A stretch of DNA of 64,000 bases from Rhizobium aethiopicum (GTDB lineage Bacteria > Pseudomonadota > Alphaproteobacteria > Rhizobiales > Rhizobiaceae): positions 298,726-362,725 of the forward strand of contig NZ_FMAJ01000007.1 in assembly GCF_900094625.1 (NCBI RefSeq), given 5' to 3'. Position 1 is the stretch's first letter, and each line of letters begins with the position of its first letter. The position numbers and the translations under genes were made by a program. Positions 1 through 9,662 of this stretch are shown here, one piece after another. The notes beneath the pieces were generated by a model. It searched no databases. It was not told the DNA's origin and saw nothing but the letters and a program-made list of their open reading frames with translations.

Positions 1-302
1 TCATCACCGCCGTCGGCATGACGCCGCACCTGCCGATCATGGTGATCGCCGTCATCGCCGCCGTTACCGTCATGCTGGTCGCGGCGACTCCGCTCGCCAA
101 CTTCATCGAGAGAAACCCGACAATCGTCATGCTGGCGCTCGCCTTCCTACTGATGATCGGCACGACGCTGATCGCCGAAGGCATGGGCTTCCACGTACCC
201 AAGGGTTACGTCTACGCCGCCATGGCCTTCTCGGCGCTGGTCGAGGTGCTGAACATGTTCGCGCGCAACGCCCGCAAGCGCAAACGCGAAGGCGCGCACT
301 GA
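1..302 (+). CDS. TerC-family membrane protein (3' end only)
   Basis: An open frame enters from the left edge and ends at TGA 300-302. About 99 residues are visible. They hold three hydrophobic segments, an acidic LIAEGMG stretch, the sequence FHVPKGYVYAAMAFS and a basic tail (ARKRKR). This is the usual C-terminus of TerC/YoaE-type integral membrane proteins, which are linked to metal homeostasis or tellurite resistance. The true start lies outside the window; an internal ATG at 18 is not taken as the start because the family sequence continues upstream of it. The family assignment is from pattern memory. Confidence 0.75.
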   Translation, partial: ITAVGMTPHLPIMVIAVIAAVTVMLVAATPLANFIERNPTIVMLALAFLLMIGTTLIAEGMGFHVPKGYVYAAMAFSALVEVLNMFARNARKRKREGAH

Positions 303-315
303 GGCTGATACGGCA

Positions 316-339
316 GGGCGCGCTGCAACCAGCGCGCCC
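316..339 (+). terminator. Hairpin after the TerC gene
   Basis: GGGCGCGCTG (316-325) and CAGCGCGCCC (330-339) form a perfect 10-bp stem with a CAAC loop, 14 bases after the TerC stop. No T-tract follows, so it is a weak intrinsic terminator at best and may protect the mRNA 3' end instead. Confidence 0.45.
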
Positions 340-543
340 CGCTCCGCGCCGGAAGCCGTTGCGGACGTGGTTTTCCTTGACGCGCCCGGTTGAATATGGC
401 CTAAGGCCAGCCGAACGGACGATCGGCTGATGGTGCGGGCGAATGCCCATTTTTCGGCCGGTTTGCCGAAGATATCTGCATCCTTCCGGCCGAACGTCGC
501 TTTCCCGTGAAAGCAGTCCGGCATTCATTGACGGGCCCATACA

Positions 544-2010
544 ATGACAGTTTCCGGGACAGCTACCGGCGTCCGCGTCCGCATCGCTCCCTCGCCGACC
601 GGCGAGCCGCATGTCGGCACCGCTTATATCGCTCTCTTCAATTACCTTTTTGCCAAGAAGCACGGCGGCGAGTTCATCCTGCGCATCGAGGATACCGATG
701 CGACGCGCTCGACTCCGGAATTCGAGACGAAGGTGCTGGACGCGCTGAAATGGTGCGGACTGGAATGGAAGGAAGGCCCCGATATCGGCGGTCCCTACGG
801 CCCTTATCGCCAGTCCGACCGCAAGCCGATGTACCAGCCCTACGCCCAGGAATTGCTGGACAACGGCCATGCCTTCCGCTGTTTCTGCACGCCCGCGCGG
901 CTGGAGCAGATGCGCGAGGCGCAGCGCGCCGCCGGCAAGCCGCCGAAATATGATGGCCTCTGCCTGAGCCTCACGGCCAAGGAAGTGACCTCTCGTGTAG
1001 CTGCGGGCGAAGCCTCGGTCATCCGCATGAAGATCCCGGCCGAAGGCTCCTGCGACTTCACCGACGGCGTCTATGGCGATGTCTCCATTCCGTGGGATTC
1101 CGTCGACATGCAGGTCCTGATCAAGGCCGACGGCATGCCGACCTATCATATGGCCAACGTCATCGACGACCATCTGATGAAGATCACCCACGTGGCGCGC
1201 GGCGAGGAATGGCTGGCGTCGGTGCCGAAGCACATCCTGCTCTATCGCTATTTCGGCTGGGAGCAGCCGGTCTTCATGCATCTGTCGCTGATGCGCAATG
1301 CCGACAAGTCGAAGCTGTCGAAGCGCAAGAACCCGACCTCGATCTCCTATTATTCGGCGCTCGGTTATATCCCCGAAGCACTGATGAACTTCCTCGGTCT
1401 GTTCTTCATGCAGATCGCCGAGGGCGAAGAGCTTCTGACGATGGAAGAGCTCTCCGAAAAGTTCGATCCGGACAATCTCTCCAAGGCCGGGGCGATCTTC
1501 GACATCCAGAAGCTCGACTGGCTGAACGGCCGTTGGATCCGCGAAAAGCTCAGCGAAGAGGAATTCCGGGCGCGCGTGCTGACCTGGGCGATGGAAAACG
1601 ACCGGCTGCTGGCGGGCCTGCGCCTGTCGCAGACGCGCATTTCCAAGCTCGGCGAATTGCCCGATCTCGCCGGCTTCCTGCTGAAGTCCGATCTCGGCCT
1701 GCAGCCCTCCGACTTCGCCAAGATCAAGTCGCCGCCGGAAGAGATCCTGGAGATCCTCAACACCGTCCAGCCGGATCTCGAAAAGATCCTCGAATGGAAC
1801 GTCGAGACGATCGAGGCGGAACTGCGAGCGATCTCCGACCGCATGGGCAAGAAGCTGAAGGTCGTGGTCTCGCCGCTCTTCGTCGCCGTCTCCGGCTCGT
1901 CGCGCTCCCTGCCGCTCTTCGATTCCATGGCGATCCTCGGACGCTCCGTCGTCCGACAGCGCCTGAAGCTTGCCGCCCAGGCCGTCGCCGCCCTCGTCGG
2001 CTCGAAGTAA
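544..2010 (+). CDS. gltX: Glutamyl-tRNA synthetase
   Basis: A 488-residue class I aminoacyl-tRNA synthetase that charges tRNA-Glu in the cytoplasm. The HIGH-type signature is at residues 16-26 (PSPTGEPHVGT) and the KMSKS-type loop is KLSKR at 257-261. Length and the N-terminal Rossmann half followed by a helical anticodon-binding half are normal for the family. The ATG at 544 has only a poor Shine-Dalgarno sequence, but it directly precedes the conserved RVRIAPSPTG block. lysS follows after 22 bases, so the two are probably co-transcribed. Alphaproteobacteria often carry two gltX genes; this window cannot show whether this copy also charges tRNA-Gln for the amidotransferase route. Confidence 0.96.
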   Translation: MTVSGTATGVRVRIAPSPTGEPHVGTAYIALFNYLFAKKHGGEFILRIEDTDATRSTPEFETKVLDALKWCGLEWKEGPDIGGPYGPYRQSDRKPMYQPYAQELLDNGHAFRCFCTPARLEQMREAQRAAGKPPKYDGLCLSLTAKEVTSRVAAGEASVIRMKIPAEGSCDFTDGVYGDVSIPWDSVDMQVLIKADGMPTYHMANVIDDHLMKITHVARGEEWLASVPKHILLYRYFGWEQPVFMHLSLMRNADKSKLSKRKNPTSISYYSALGYIPEALMNFLGLFFMQIAEGEELLTMEELSEKFDPDNLSKAGAIFDIQKLDWLNGRWIREKLSEEEFRARVLTWAMENDRLLAGLRLSQTRISKLGELPDLAGFLLKSDLGLQPSDFAKIKSPPEEILEILNTVQPDLEKILEWNVETIEAELRAISDRMGKKLKVVVSPLFVAVSGSSRSLPLFDSMAILGRSVVRQRLKLAAQAVAALVGSK

Positions 2011-2032
2011 GAATAGTCAGAGGATTTCGACA

Positions 2033-3529
2033 GTGGCTGACAACAAGACCGAAAACACCCTCTCCTCCGACGCGACCGAGGTGCGCGCCCAGAAGCTGAA
2101 GCTGCTGCGCGAGCAGATCGGAGACGTCTATCCGGCGCATTTCCACCGGACGCTGACCAATGCCGAACTGAGCGCCAAGTATGAATCTCTGGAAGCCGAT
2201 GTCGAGACACAGGACGTCGTGACGGTTGCCGGCCGCGTCTACTCCTCGCGCAACTCGGGCATGTTCATGGATCTCCATGATGCCTCCGGCAAGATCCAGA
2301 TCTTCTCGCACAAGGATGTAACCGGCGAGGAAGCCCGCGCGCTGCTGCCGATGATCGACATTGGCGACATTATCGGCGTCACCGGCATCGTGCGCCGCAC
2401 CAAGCGCGGCGAGCTGACGATCAATGCGCAGAAGATCGAAATGCTGACGAAGTCGCTGCTGCCGATGCCTGAGAAGTGGCACGGCCTCTCCGACATCGAG
2501 CTGCGGTATCGCAAGCGCCATCTCGACATCATGACCAACGAGGATTCGAAGCTGCGCTTTCAGCAGCGCTCGAAGATCGTCTCCGGCATCCGCCGTTTCA
2601 TGGAAAATGACGGCTTCATGGAAGTCGAAACACCGATGCTGCATTCGGTCTATGGCGGCGCCACTGCCGAACCGTTCAAGACGCATCACAACACGCTGAA
2701 GCTCGACATGTACCTGCGCATCGCGCCGGAACTGTTCCTGAAGCGCACGCTGGTCTCGGGCCTCACCGACAAGGTCTTCGAAATCAACCGCAATTTCCGT
2801 AACGAAGGCGTCTCCACCCGGCACAATCCCGAATTCACCATGATGGAGTGTTACTGGGCCTATGCCGATTACGAGGACATGATGGACCTCGTCGAGCGGA
2901 TGTTCGAGACCCTGGCGCTCTCCATTCACGGCACGACAGAATTCGACTTCGTCGACAAGCGGTTGTCCTTCAAGGGACCGTTCAAGCGCGTGCCGATGCC
3001 GGATGCCGTCAAGGAAGCGACCGGTATCGATTTCCTCGCCATCAAGACCGATGAAGACGCCCGCGCCGCCGCCAGGGCTGCCGGATTCGAGGTCGAGAAG
3101 GACTGGACCTGGGGCGAATGCCTCGCCTTCCTCTTCGAGGAAAAGGTCGAAGCCACGCTGATCCAGCCGGCCCACGTCACGCATTTCCCGAAGGACATCT
3201 CGCCCTTCGCCAAGGAAGTGCCGGGCGAGCCGCGGCTTGTCGAACGCTTCGAGACCTATTGCAACGCCTGGGAACTCGGCAACGCCTTCTCCGAACTCAA
3301 CGATCCCGAAGAGCAGCGCCGTCGCATGGTCGAGCAGCTCGAACAGGCGCATGCCCGCGGCGAAAAGGCAAAGCAGCTGGACGAGGAATTCCTCGACGCG
3401 ATCGACCAGGGCATGCCGCCGGCCGGTGGCCTCGGCATCGGTGTCGACCGTCTGATCATGCTTCTGACCAACGCGCCATCGATCCGCGACGTCATCCTCT
3501 TCCCGGCCCGCCGCAGTAAGGCCGACTGA
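2033..3529 (+). CDS. lysS: Lysyl-tRNA synthetase, class II
   Basis: 498 residues from the GTG at 2033, which is preceded by AGAGGA at 2018-2023. The open frame runs further upstream, but only into the end of gltX, so the GTG is preferred. The N-terminal OB-fold anticodon domain is followed by the class II core: motif 1 near RSKIVSGIRRF, motif 2 with FRNEG (Arg about 256) and motif 3 GLGIGVDRL (Arg about 473). This is the LysS type, not the class I LysK seen in some alphaproteobacteria. It is the second gene of the gltX-lysS unit, and a strong terminator follows 22 bases after its stop. Confidence 0.96.
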   Translation: MADNKTENTLSSDATEVRAQKLKLLREQIGDVYPAHFHRTLTNAELSAKYESLEADVETQDVVTVAGRVYSSRNSGMFMDLHDASGKIQIFSHKDVTGEEARALLPMIDIGDIIGVTGIVRRTKRGELTINAQKIEMLTKSLLPMPEKWHGLSDIELRYRKRHLDIMTNEDSKLRFQQRSKIVSGIRRFMENDGFMEVETPMLHSVYGGATAEPFKTHHNTLKLDMYLRIAPELFLKRTLVSGLTDKVFEINRNFRNEGVSTRHNPEFTMMECYWAYADYEDMMDLVERMFETLALSIHGTTEFDFVDKRLSFKGPFKRVPMPDAVKEATGIDFLAIKTDEDARAAARAAGFEVEKDWTWGECLAFLFEEKVEATLIQPAHVTHFPKDISPFAKEVPGEPRLVERFETYCNAWELGNAFSELNDPEEQRRRMVEQLEQAHARGEKAKQLDEEFLDAIDQGMPPAGGLGIGVDRLIMLLTNAPSIRDVILFPARRSKAD

Positions 3530-3551
3530 CAGGAAGACATGCAGGAAAAAC

Positions 3552-3584
3552 AAAGCGGAGTGCCGGCCGGCGCTCCGCTTTTTT
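3552..3584 (+). terminator. Intrinsic terminator after lysS
   Basis: AAGCGGAGTGCC (3553-3564) pairs with GGCGCTCCGCTT (3569-3580) over 12 bp with one G-T pair and a GGCC loop; the right arm ends in TT and four more T follow. A-rich DNA on the left side gives a T-run on the other strand as well, so it can also serve the convergent gene ending at 3596. Confidence 0.9.
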
Positions 3585-3595
3585 CATGCCGCTGT

Positions 3596-4357
3596 TCAGT
3601 GGGTCTTGGCGGCTTCTGCCGGCGGCTCTTCGGCCGGCGCCTCGGACATCGTATCGGTGCCGTGGTCCCCGGCCGCAGGCGCTGCTTCGCTTCCGGCCTC
3701 CGGCGCTACGCCATGGCCGACGCCATCCGCCTTCTTGTTCTTCGCCGCAGCCTTCTTGTCCGCCTCGTCGCCCTTGGTAGAGGCAACGGCGACCGGATCG
3801 ACACAATCCTCCGGTTCCTTGAAAGCAGCGCTGATCATCGCGATCTCGTCGGCCGGCAACTCGATGCGCTCGCCGAAGAACAGCCCGTTTTCGCTGGCTT
3901 TGCCGTCATAGTAACGGGCGGTATAGGTTTTATCGTCGAGGCCCGGAATGGTCTTGTCGGGATGCGGGATATAAACGACGTCGGCGCCGATCGCCCGGCC
4001 GCGAATGTCCGCGCGCAGCGTGGGACCGTTCTCATCGAGCACCACCACCTGCACCAGATCCGGCTTCTGCGCGGCATAGACGGCCTGGGCGACGCGAAGC
4101 GCGGTCCTGACCCGTGTCATGCCATCGGTCGGTTCGGTTTTGATGTATTTCCGAATCCAGACATGATCCTGCTTCCTGATCGTCACCAGGTTGACGTCGC
4201 TGCATTCGAGCCCATGGCCGCCAGCGGCGACGCCAATCAGCCTGTCCTTGCCGACATAGACTGCCGCACCACCGGAAACGCCCACCAGAAGCGCGACTCC
4301 GCCGACAATGATTGCCAATTTCCGGGAAGGCCGGAATATGCGCAGTAAGGCCTTCAC
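3596..4357 (-). CDS. Membrane-anchored protein of unknown function
   Basis: 253 residues from a GTG start, with CGGAG about nine bases upstream. One transmembrane helix (about residues 14-35, rich in Val, Ala and Gly) follows a basic N-terminus, so the remainder is probably periplasmic and tethered to the inner membrane. The middle domain (about 45-190) has no motif I recognise. The last 60 residues are low-complexity: first Lys/Ala-rich, then rich in Ala, Glu and Pro. It is transcribed alone, convergent with lysS and divergent from the LysR gene. I do not assign a function. Codon use looks like that of the neighbours, with no sign of transfer. Confidence 0.7.
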   Translation of the reverse strand: MKALLRIFRPSRKLAIIVGGVALLVGVSGGAAVYVGKDRLIGVAAGGHGLECSDVNLVTIRKQDHVWIRKYIKTEPTDGMTRVRTALRVAQAVYAAQKPDLVQVVVLDENGPTLRADIRGRAIGADVVYIPHPDKTIPGLDDKTYTARYYDGKASENGLFFGERIELPADEIAMISAAFKEPEDCVDPVAVASTKGDEADKKAAAKNKKADGVGHGVAPEAGSEAAPAAGDHGTDTMSEAPAEEPPAEAAKTH

Positions 4358-4535
4358 GCCAACTGCTCCGCCATCTCAAACTCCAACGCAGGACAGGTGC
4401 CGAGATGCTAGGGAAATGACGTTTCGGAAAGTTTAAATGGACGCGCCGAGCTCGCCCCATTTCAGTAAAATCCCAAAAAAGGTCTGAATTTTTCGCCTGC
4501 TTGCCACGGCACATTCCGCCATGCTCTAAACGCCC

Positions 4536-5444
4536 ATGGCCTTCACGCTTCGCCAGATCCAGTATTTCGTCGCCGTCGCCGAACAAGGTTCGGTGACACG
4601 GGCGGCGCAGAACCTTTCGATCTCGCAATCCTCGGTGACGGAAGCGCTGAAAGAGCTCGAAACGGACCTCGGAGTCGCGCTCTTCGAGCGCCACCCTCGC
4701 GGGCTGACGATCACCCATAACGGCCATCAGTTTCTGCGTCACGCGACGAAGATCCTGGCGTCCGTCTCCGATGCGCGCACCAGCTTCTCAGGCCAGCAAA
4801 GTGCCCTCTCCGGCACCTTGAACATCGGCGTCACCTCGCTCGTCGCCGGTTACGTGCTCTCCGACTTGCTGGCGCGATACCGGCGCGCCTGCCCTGGGAT
4901 CGAGGTCAGCGCCATCGAGGACAATGGCGGCTATCTCGAACATCTGCTGGTCGGCGGCGAGCTTGATGTCGCCGTTATGGTGATCTCCAACCTGCGCGAC
5001 CGCATGGCGCTGCAGGCGGAAATCCTGGAAACCTCGCCCTATCGGCTATGGCTGCCCATGGGCCATCCTCTCGTGTCGGCCGACATCATCTCGGTCGCCG
5101 ATATCGCTCGCGAACCGCTGATCATGCTGACGGTCGACGAAATCGAAGAGAACACCGGCAAGCTGCTGTCGGCGCTCGGCGCCCGCCCGCATGTCGCCTT
5201 CCGCACCCGCTCTGTCGAAGCGGTGCGCAGCCTGGTCGCGACAGGCGCCGGCGTCGCGCTCCTTCCCGATCTCGTCTATCGCCCCTGGTCGCTCGAAGGC
5301 GACCGCATCGAGAGCCGCGACGTCTCCGGCTCGCTGCCTGTCGTGCAGGTCGGCATGGTCTGGCGCAAGGGTTCCAGCCTGCCGCAGGCAGCGCGCGATT
5401 TCGTGGGCATCGCCGAAAGCATGCGCTCCGGGCGCATCCGCTAA
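4536..5444 (+). CDS. LysR-family transcriptional regulator
   Basis: 302 residues. The winged helix-turn-helix is at about residues 4-62, with the recognition region TRAAQNLSISQSSVTEALK. The C-terminal two-lobe effector domain starts near residue 90. It lies 116 bases upstream of the putrescine-type transport operon on the same strand and is its probable local regulator. In this family the effector is often the imported compound or its metabolite; here a polyamine is an inference from the neighbours only. The ATG at 4536 opens the conserved ALRQIQYFVAV-type N-terminus. The stop codon overlaps a perfect palindrome (5444-5462) that could be its binding site. Confidence 0.9.
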   Translation: MAFTLRQIQYFVAVAEQGSVTRAAQNLSISQSSVTEALKELETDLGVALFERHPRGLTITHNGHQFLRHATKILASVSDARTSFSGQQSALSGTLNIGVTSLVAGYVLSDLLARYRRACPGIEVSAIEDNGGYLEHLLVGGELDVAVMVISNLRDRMALQAEILETSPYRLWLPMGHPLVSADIISVADIAREPLIMLTVDEIEENTGKLLSALGARPHVAFRTRSVEAVRSLVATGAGVALLPDLVYRPWSLEGDRIESRDVSGSLPVVQVGMVWRKGSSLPQAARDFVGIAESMRSGRIR

Positions 5445-5462
5445 TATCGGAATTTCCGATAT
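5444..5462. promoter_or_regulatory. 19-bp palindrome with LysR-box geometry
   Basis: ATATCGGAA, a central T, then TTCCGATAT: a perfect 9+1+9 dyad. It contains the T-N11-A pattern (T5447 to A5459) typical of LysR-type binding sites. It sits between the LysR gene and the transport operon it probably controls. A role as transcription terminator is less likely because no T-run follows. Confidence 0.5.
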
Positions 5463-5560
5463 CGTCCTTCTGTTTAATGAATTTGCGAAACCGGCATTTT
5501 CGGGTCACCTTCTTAACCGGGAACGAACGGCCACTGAAGTGGCACCAAACCGGGAGACGG

Positions 5561-6724
5561 ATGATGAGGACTCTCTTGAAATCCTGCACGGCAGCGCTTG
5601 CATGTCTGAGCTTCGCGACGCAGGTGGTCGCCGCCGAACCGCTGAAAGCCTTGGGCAAGGGCGAGGGCGCCGTCAGCATCGTCGCCTGGGCCGGCTACAT
5701 CGAACGCGGCGAAACCGACAAGAACTACGACTGGGTCACCGATTTCGAAAAGGAAACCGGCTGCAAGGTTTCGGTCAAGACCGCAGCCACCTCAGATGAA
5801 ATGGTCTCGCTGATGAACGAGGGCGGCTTTGATCTCGTCACGGCGTCGGGTGACGCGTCGCTTCGCCTCATCGCCGGCAAGCGTGTCCAACCGATCAACA
5901 CCGATCTGATCCCGAGCTTCAAGAATGTCGACGAGCGGCTGCAGAATGGCCCGTGGTACACGGTCGGCGGCATGCATTACGGCGTGCCCTACCTTTGGGG
6001 GCCGAACGTGCTGATGTACAATACCGACGCCTTCAAGGATAAGCCGCCGACCAGCTGGGGAGTCGTCTTCGAAGAACAGACCCTGCCCGACGGCAAGTCG
6101 AACAAGGGCCGCGTCCAGGCCTATGACGGCGCCATCTATATCGCCGACGCCGCCATGTATCTGATGGCCCACAAGCCGGATCTCGGCATCAAGGACCCCT
6201 ACGAACTAACCGAAGATCAGTACAAGGCCGCCCTCGACTTGCTGCGCGGCCAGCGCAAGCTCGTCTCGCGCTACTGGCACGACGCGATGATCCAGATCGA
6301 TGACTTCAAAAACGAAGGCGTCGTCGCCTCCGGTTCCTGGCCCTTCCAGGTCAACCTGCTGCAGGCCGACAAGCAGAAGATCGGCTCCACCTTCCCCGAA
6401 GAAGGCGTCACCGGCTGGGCCGATACCACCATGCTGCATGTCGACAGCGAACATCTGAACTGCGCCTATATGTGGATGGAACATTCGCTGAAGGCCAAGG
6501 TCCAGGGTGATGCCGCCGCCTGGTTCGGCGCCGTGCCCTCCGTTCCCGCTGCCTGCAAGGGCAACGCACTGATGGGCGATACCGGCTGCGCCACCAACGG
6601 CTTCGATCACTTCGACAAGATCAAGTTCTGGAAGACCCCGGTCGCCAAATGCACGTCGCAGAGCGAATGCGTGCCCTATCACCGCTGGGTGTCGGACTAT
6701 ATCGGCGTGATCGGCGGTAGGTAG
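5561..6724 (+). CDS. ABC transporter binding protein, spermidine/putrescine type (YdcS-like)
   Basis: 387 residues from the ATG at 5561, which has GGGAG a few bases upstream. The frame is open far upstream, but that part overlaps the LysR gene and is noise. A Sec signal peptide (about residues 1-25, ending QVVAA) is followed by a PotD/PotF-type periplasmic binding fold, with VSIVAWAGYIERG, WVTDFEKETGC and GVPYLWGPNVLMYN as family-like stretches. E. coli YdcS is about 380 residues. It should capture putrescine or a related polyamine in the periplasm and deliver it to the permeases encoded downstream. A repeat element separates it from the ATPase gene. Confidence 0.88.
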   Translation: MMRTLLKSCTAALACLSFATQVVAAEPLKALGKGEGAVSIVAWAGYIERGETDKNYDWVTDFEKETGCKVSVKTAATSDEMVSLMNEGGFDLVTASGDASLRLIAGKRVQPINTDLIPSFKNVDERLQNGPWYTVGGMHYGVPYLWGPNVLMYNTDAFKDKPPTSWGVVFEEQTLPDGKSNKGRVQAYDGAIYIADAAMYLMAHKPDLGIKDPYELTEDQYKAALDLLRGQRKLVSRYWHDAMIQIDDFKNEGVVASGSWPFQVNLLQADKQKIGSTFPEEGVTGWADTTMLHVDSEHLNCAYMWMEHSLKAKVQGDAAAWFGAVPSVPAACKGNALMGDTGCATNGFDHFDKIKFWKTPVAKCTSQSECVPYHRWVSDYIGVIGGR

Positions 6725-6732
6725 TGCGTCAC

Positions 6733-6866
6733 AGCCCCTCACCCTAACCCTCTCCCGCCTGCGGGGAGATGGGACGTGCCCGCGACAAGCTGGTAAGCGA
6801 AAGCAACGCGGCGTGTCCCCTTCTCCCCGAGCGGTGAGAAGGTGCCCGGCAGTGCAGATGACGGGC
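6733..6866. repeat. RIME-like rhizobial intergenic palindromic element
   Basis: The spacer between the binding-protein and ATPase genes carries the CCCCTCACCCTAACCC start and paired hairpins I associate with rhizobial intergenic mosaic elements. One hairpin is CTCTCCC with GGGGAGA around 6740-6771. The other is CCTTCTC (6819-6825) with GAGAAGG (6836-6842). It ends in a degenerate copy of the opening (GATGACGGGC). It lies inside an operon, so transcription must pass through it. Identification is by remembered pattern; a genome-wide copy count would confirm it. Confidence 0.7.
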
Positions 6867-6901
6867 TTACACGGCAGGACCTAGTTATCCCGGAGCCCCC
6901 A

Positions 6902-7884
<983 letters not shown>

Positions 7885-7888
<4 letters not shown>

Positions 7889-8847
7889 CGGCGCTCACCA
7901 TGTCAGGCGGCAAGACATCGATCCTTCCGCGACGTAGCGGGTTTTTCGGCCTGATGTCGGACACCTTCTGGCGACGCCCGAAGCTCTTGCTCTTTCTCAT
8001 GCTGACGCCGCCGCTGCTCTGGCTTGGCATCATCTATATCGGCTCGCTGATCGCCCTGCTTCTGCAGAGCTTCTTCTCAATCGACGATTTTTCCGGGCTG
8101 GTGAATTACGAATTCACGCTTTCGACCTATGCCCAGCTTCTGAGCCCGACGAATTTCGACATCATCATCCGCACCGTCGTGATGGCCGCTCTCGTCACCG
8201 TCGCTTCCGCGCTGATCGCTTTCCCGATTGCCTACTATGCGGCGCGTTATGCCCATGGCAAATGGAAGGCGCTCTTCTATCTCGGCGTCATGCTTCCGCT
8301 GTGGTCGAGCTATCTCGTCAAGATCTATGCCTGGAAACTGATCCTCGCCAAAGAGGGCATCCTCACCTGGATCTTCGAAAAGCTCCATCTCTCCTGGTTG
8401 CTCGACGGCGTCCTGAACCTGCCCGTCATTGGCGGCAATTCTCTCTCGGTGAGCTACCTCGGCACCTTCATCGTCTTCGTCTATGTTTGGCTGCCCTATA
8501 TGATCCTGCCGACGCAGGCGGCCCTCGAACGTGTGCCTGGCAACCTCATAGAGGCCTCGGCGGATCTCGGCGCCACACCTCGCCAGACTTTCCGCACCGT
8601 GCTGCTGCCCTTGGCGCTGCCGGGCATCGTCGCCGGTTCGATCTTCACTTTCTCGCTGACCTTGGGCGATTACATCATCCCGCAGATAATCGGCTCTTCC
8701 AGGCTCTTCATCGGCCAGGCTGTCTATGCTCAGCAGGGAACGGCCGGCAACGTGCCACTGGCGGCCGCTTTCTCCGTCGTGCCGATCGTTATCATGGCGC
8801 TCTATCTGTGGCTCGCCAAGAAACAGGGAGCCTTCGATGCACTCTGA
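7885..8847 (+). CDS. ABC transporter permease, polyamine type (YdcU/PotB-like)
   Basis: 320 residues with about six transmembrane segments after a cytoplasmic N-terminal extension of roughly 30 residues. The EAA loop that contacts the ATPase is EASADLGATPRQTF followed by LPLALPG. It forms the translocation channel with the second permease in the inner membrane. Start and upstream stop overlap (ATGA), and the downstream permease starts 11 bases before this stop, so the three transport genes are tightly coupled. E. coli YdcU is of similar length. Confidence 0.9.
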
Positions 8848-9649
8848 CCTCAAGATAGCGCCGCTGCCCCTGAAGATCGCCGCCGCCGTCGGACTGCTCT
8901 TCCTGCATTTGCCGATCCTGCTGATCTTCATCTATGCCTTCACCACCGAGGAGAAGAGCTATCAATGGCCGCCGCCCGGCCTGACTCTGCAATGGTTCGC
9001 CGTCGCCTGGAACCGGCCGGACGTCTGGTCGGCACTCAGCCTTTCCCTGCAGGTCGCCGTCATCGCCACCGCAATCGCGCTGGTCCTCGGCACGCTCTGC
9101 GCGGCGGCGGTCAGCCAAACGAAGTTCTTCGGCCGCGAGGCGATCTCGCTGCTGGTCATCCTGCCGATCGCCCTTCCCGGCATCATCACCGGCATTGCGC
9201 TACGCTCGGCCTTCAGCCTTTTCGACATCCCCTTTTCGGTGTGGACTATCGTACTCGGCCACGCCACCTTCTGCGTGGTCGTCGTCTACAACAATGCCGT
9301 CGCCCGGTTCCGCCGCACCTCCGGCTCACTGATCGAGGCCTCGATGGATCTCGGCGCCGACGGCTTCCAGACTTTTCGTCATGTCATCCTGCCAAATATC
9401 GGCACCGCTCTTCTGGCCGGCGGCATGCTGGCTTTTGCCCTTTCTTTCGACGAGGTCATCGTCACCACCTTCACCGGCGGCCAGCAATCGACCTTGCCGA
9501 TCTGGATGCTCGAAGAACTCATCCGCCCGCGCCAGCGGCCCGTCACCAATGTGGTGGCCATGGTCGTGGTGCTCGTCACTTTCGTGCCGATCCTGGCAGC
9601 CTATTACCTCACGCGCGACGGCGACCAGATCGCCGGCGGCGGCAAATGA
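8837..9649 (+). CDS. ABC transporter permease, polyamine type (YdcV/PotC-like)
   Basis: 270 residues from the ATG at 8837, which has AGGGAG at 8825-8830; earlier codons in the open frame lie within the upstream permease. Six hydrophobic segments are visible. The EAA loop is EASMDLGADGFQTFRHVILPNIG, matching the PotC side of a PotB-PotC heterodimer. The dehydrogenase gene follows after 13 bases. E. coli YdcV is about 264 residues, in good agreement. Confidence 0.9.
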   Translation: MHSDLKIAPLPLKIAAAVGLLFLHLPILLIFIYAFTTEEKSYQWPPPGLTLQWFAVAWNRPDVWSALSLSLQVAVIATAIALVLGTLCAAAVSQTKFFGREAISLLVILPIALPGIITGIALRSAFSLFDIPFSVWTIVLGHATFCVVVVYNNAVARFRRTSGSLIEASMDLGADGFQTFRHVILPNIGTALLAGGMLAFALSFDEVIVTTFTGGQQSTLPIWMLEELIRPRQRPVTNVVAMVVVLVTFVPILAAYYLTRDGDQIAGGGK

Positions 9650-9662
9650 CAGGGAGAACATC

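Noticed and set aside
127..1281. A 384-codon minus-strand frame over the TerC end and gltX
   Set aside because: It crosses a gene end, a hairpin and the gltX start region; its product has Arg/Cys-rich noise.
1757..3553. A 598-codon minus-strand frame opposite gltX and lysS
   Set aside because: It lies across two certain synthetase genes and their spacer; no family features.
5530..5543. GCCACT/AGTGGC mini-hairpin before the YdcS-like gene
   Set aside because: Six base pairs with a two-base loop just before the ribosome site; too weak to call.
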